Origin: Diphasiastrum complanatum
Lineage: Eukaryota; Streptophyta; Lycopodiopsida; Lycopodiales; Lycopodiaceae
NCBI GenBank assembly: GCA_029204225.1
Contig: CM055100.1
Location: 50,752,606-50,816,605 of the forward strand
Length of the DNA: 64,000 nucleotides
Reading direction: 5' to 3'
Shown: positions 63,373-64,000 of the stretch, one piece after another
Layout of the letters: each line of letters begins with the position of its first letter
Numbering within the stretch: the stretch's first letter is position 1
Notes under the pieces: model-generated
Told to the model about the DNA's origin: nothing
Database searches by the model: none
The model's input: the letters and a program-made list of their open reading frames with translations, nothing else
Program-made: the position numbers and the translations under genes

Positions 63373-64000
63373 TGTTGTCATAATTTCAAGTTTAGATTTT
63401 AAGTTAAATAATTTGAAGTCATTGAAGACTTGGCCATCTTCAAGGACTTCCACACAATTAGCATTTAGAACAAGTCTACAGAAATACATTAATTTTGCGA
63501 CAGTCTGCAAAAATACTCTAAGTGTCGTGATAGTCTGCAGAAATGAACTATGTTTTCAACAGCTTCGGCTGTTTTGCATTTCCCTGAAATGCGACACTTG
63601 CATAGTTCAAAAGTATAAACTTGTGCAATTCAAAAGTTTAACTGTTATTAAGACCTTTGGCTTTTTCGCATTTTCTCAAAAAATGCAAACAGAGAGGAAA
63701 TTTTCGAATGTCATCTATTTTTGTAAGTTAAAGTGTTTCAAAGGCACCTTCAACTTTTTTCCAAAATCTCGAAGAGAGAGAAAAATGCCGAAGGTCGTCT
63801 ATTTTGAACGAGGAACGCTCCCAGTCACTTCTCAAAATTTGCGAAGTGAGAGAAAACCACTTCACATAAAATGTGAAGTGAGAAAATTTGCGACATCCTC
63901 GTTAGCATCAACGATGCTAAATTATTGACCGTATATATATTGTGTACAATTGTCACAAAAGCCATATACTTCCAAGTACAACGGCTTTCCTAATTAGGTG
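63373..64000 (+). repeat. A-family 3' LTR, continues past the window
   Basis: It starts TGTTGTCATAATTTCAAG after the polypurine tract. The part from 63755 on matches 30105-30350 (CTCGAAGAGAGAGAAAA, CACTTCACATAAAATGTGAA, TGTCACAAAAGCCA). The LTR end lies outside the window. An open frame runs from RNase H into it to 63928, but that is incidental. Confidence 0.85.

Noticed and set aside
63260-63928. 222-codon frame extending from RNase H into the LTR
   Set aside because: Only the first 30 codons are Copia; the rest is LTR read-through.
1-64000. CRISPR arrays, bacterial operons, rRNA and tRNA genes
   Set aside because: None visible; the only tRNA-related sequences are primer binding sites complementary to tRNA 3' ends.

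Overview
The window is nuclear plant DNA: low GC, full of long terminal repeat (LTR) retrotransposons, with GT-AG introns in the few non-retroelement coding remnants. There are no bacterial-style operons, no rRNA or tRNA genes that I could see, and no CRISPR. Many old, nested, decayed Ty1/Copia and Ty3/Gypsy copies, one nearly pristine Copia element and a gag-like protein family that I associate with conifer sequences make a gymnosperm plausible (inference only). I use local family letters: A, B, C, D, E, H, J (Copia or Copia-like LTR), I (Gypsy), K (non-autonomous element with a tRNA-Asp type primer site), F (gag-like proteins, no pol).

Layout. 1-8904: patchwork of Copia fragments (B-like RNase H, C-type LTR, D 3' end, E gag plus inverted E pol) with one Gypsy piece. 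8905-12473: F copy 1 and a pseudogene of the large HTHED-motif family (DUF7869-like). 12474-15356: K element with two LTRs and no coding capacity. 15357-17823: B1, a 5'-truncated Copia element. 17826-20000: multi-exon gene fragment of unknown family. 21493-21885: decayed histone H3 gene, most like centromeric CENH3. 22934-27032: B3, a Copia element lacking the gag capsid region, whose RT-RNase H is replaced by foreign sequence. 28230-29950: F copy 3. 30055-43125: a nest in which an A-family LTR hosts B4, and B4 hosts the intact B5 (32889-39319; 655-bp LTRs, perfect 5-bp target duplication, one 1317-codon polyprotein). 43126-51000: Gypsy element I, itself hosting H and a perfect solo LTR (J). 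51287-56036: LTR-like DNA with tandem repeats and Copia element C. 56037-60423: F copy 2, the longest. 60492-64000: tandem repeat and A-family pieces running off the window end.

How it works together. Only B5 looks able to encode its own transposition. The others are fragments, solo LTRs, or non-autonomous derivatives that would need proteins in trans. The most unusual material is the F family (three copies, all without pol), the foreign segment shared by B3 and B4 in place of reverse transcriptase, and the CENH3-like pseudogene. Lineage names, domain names and family resemblances come from memory of the families; no search was run.
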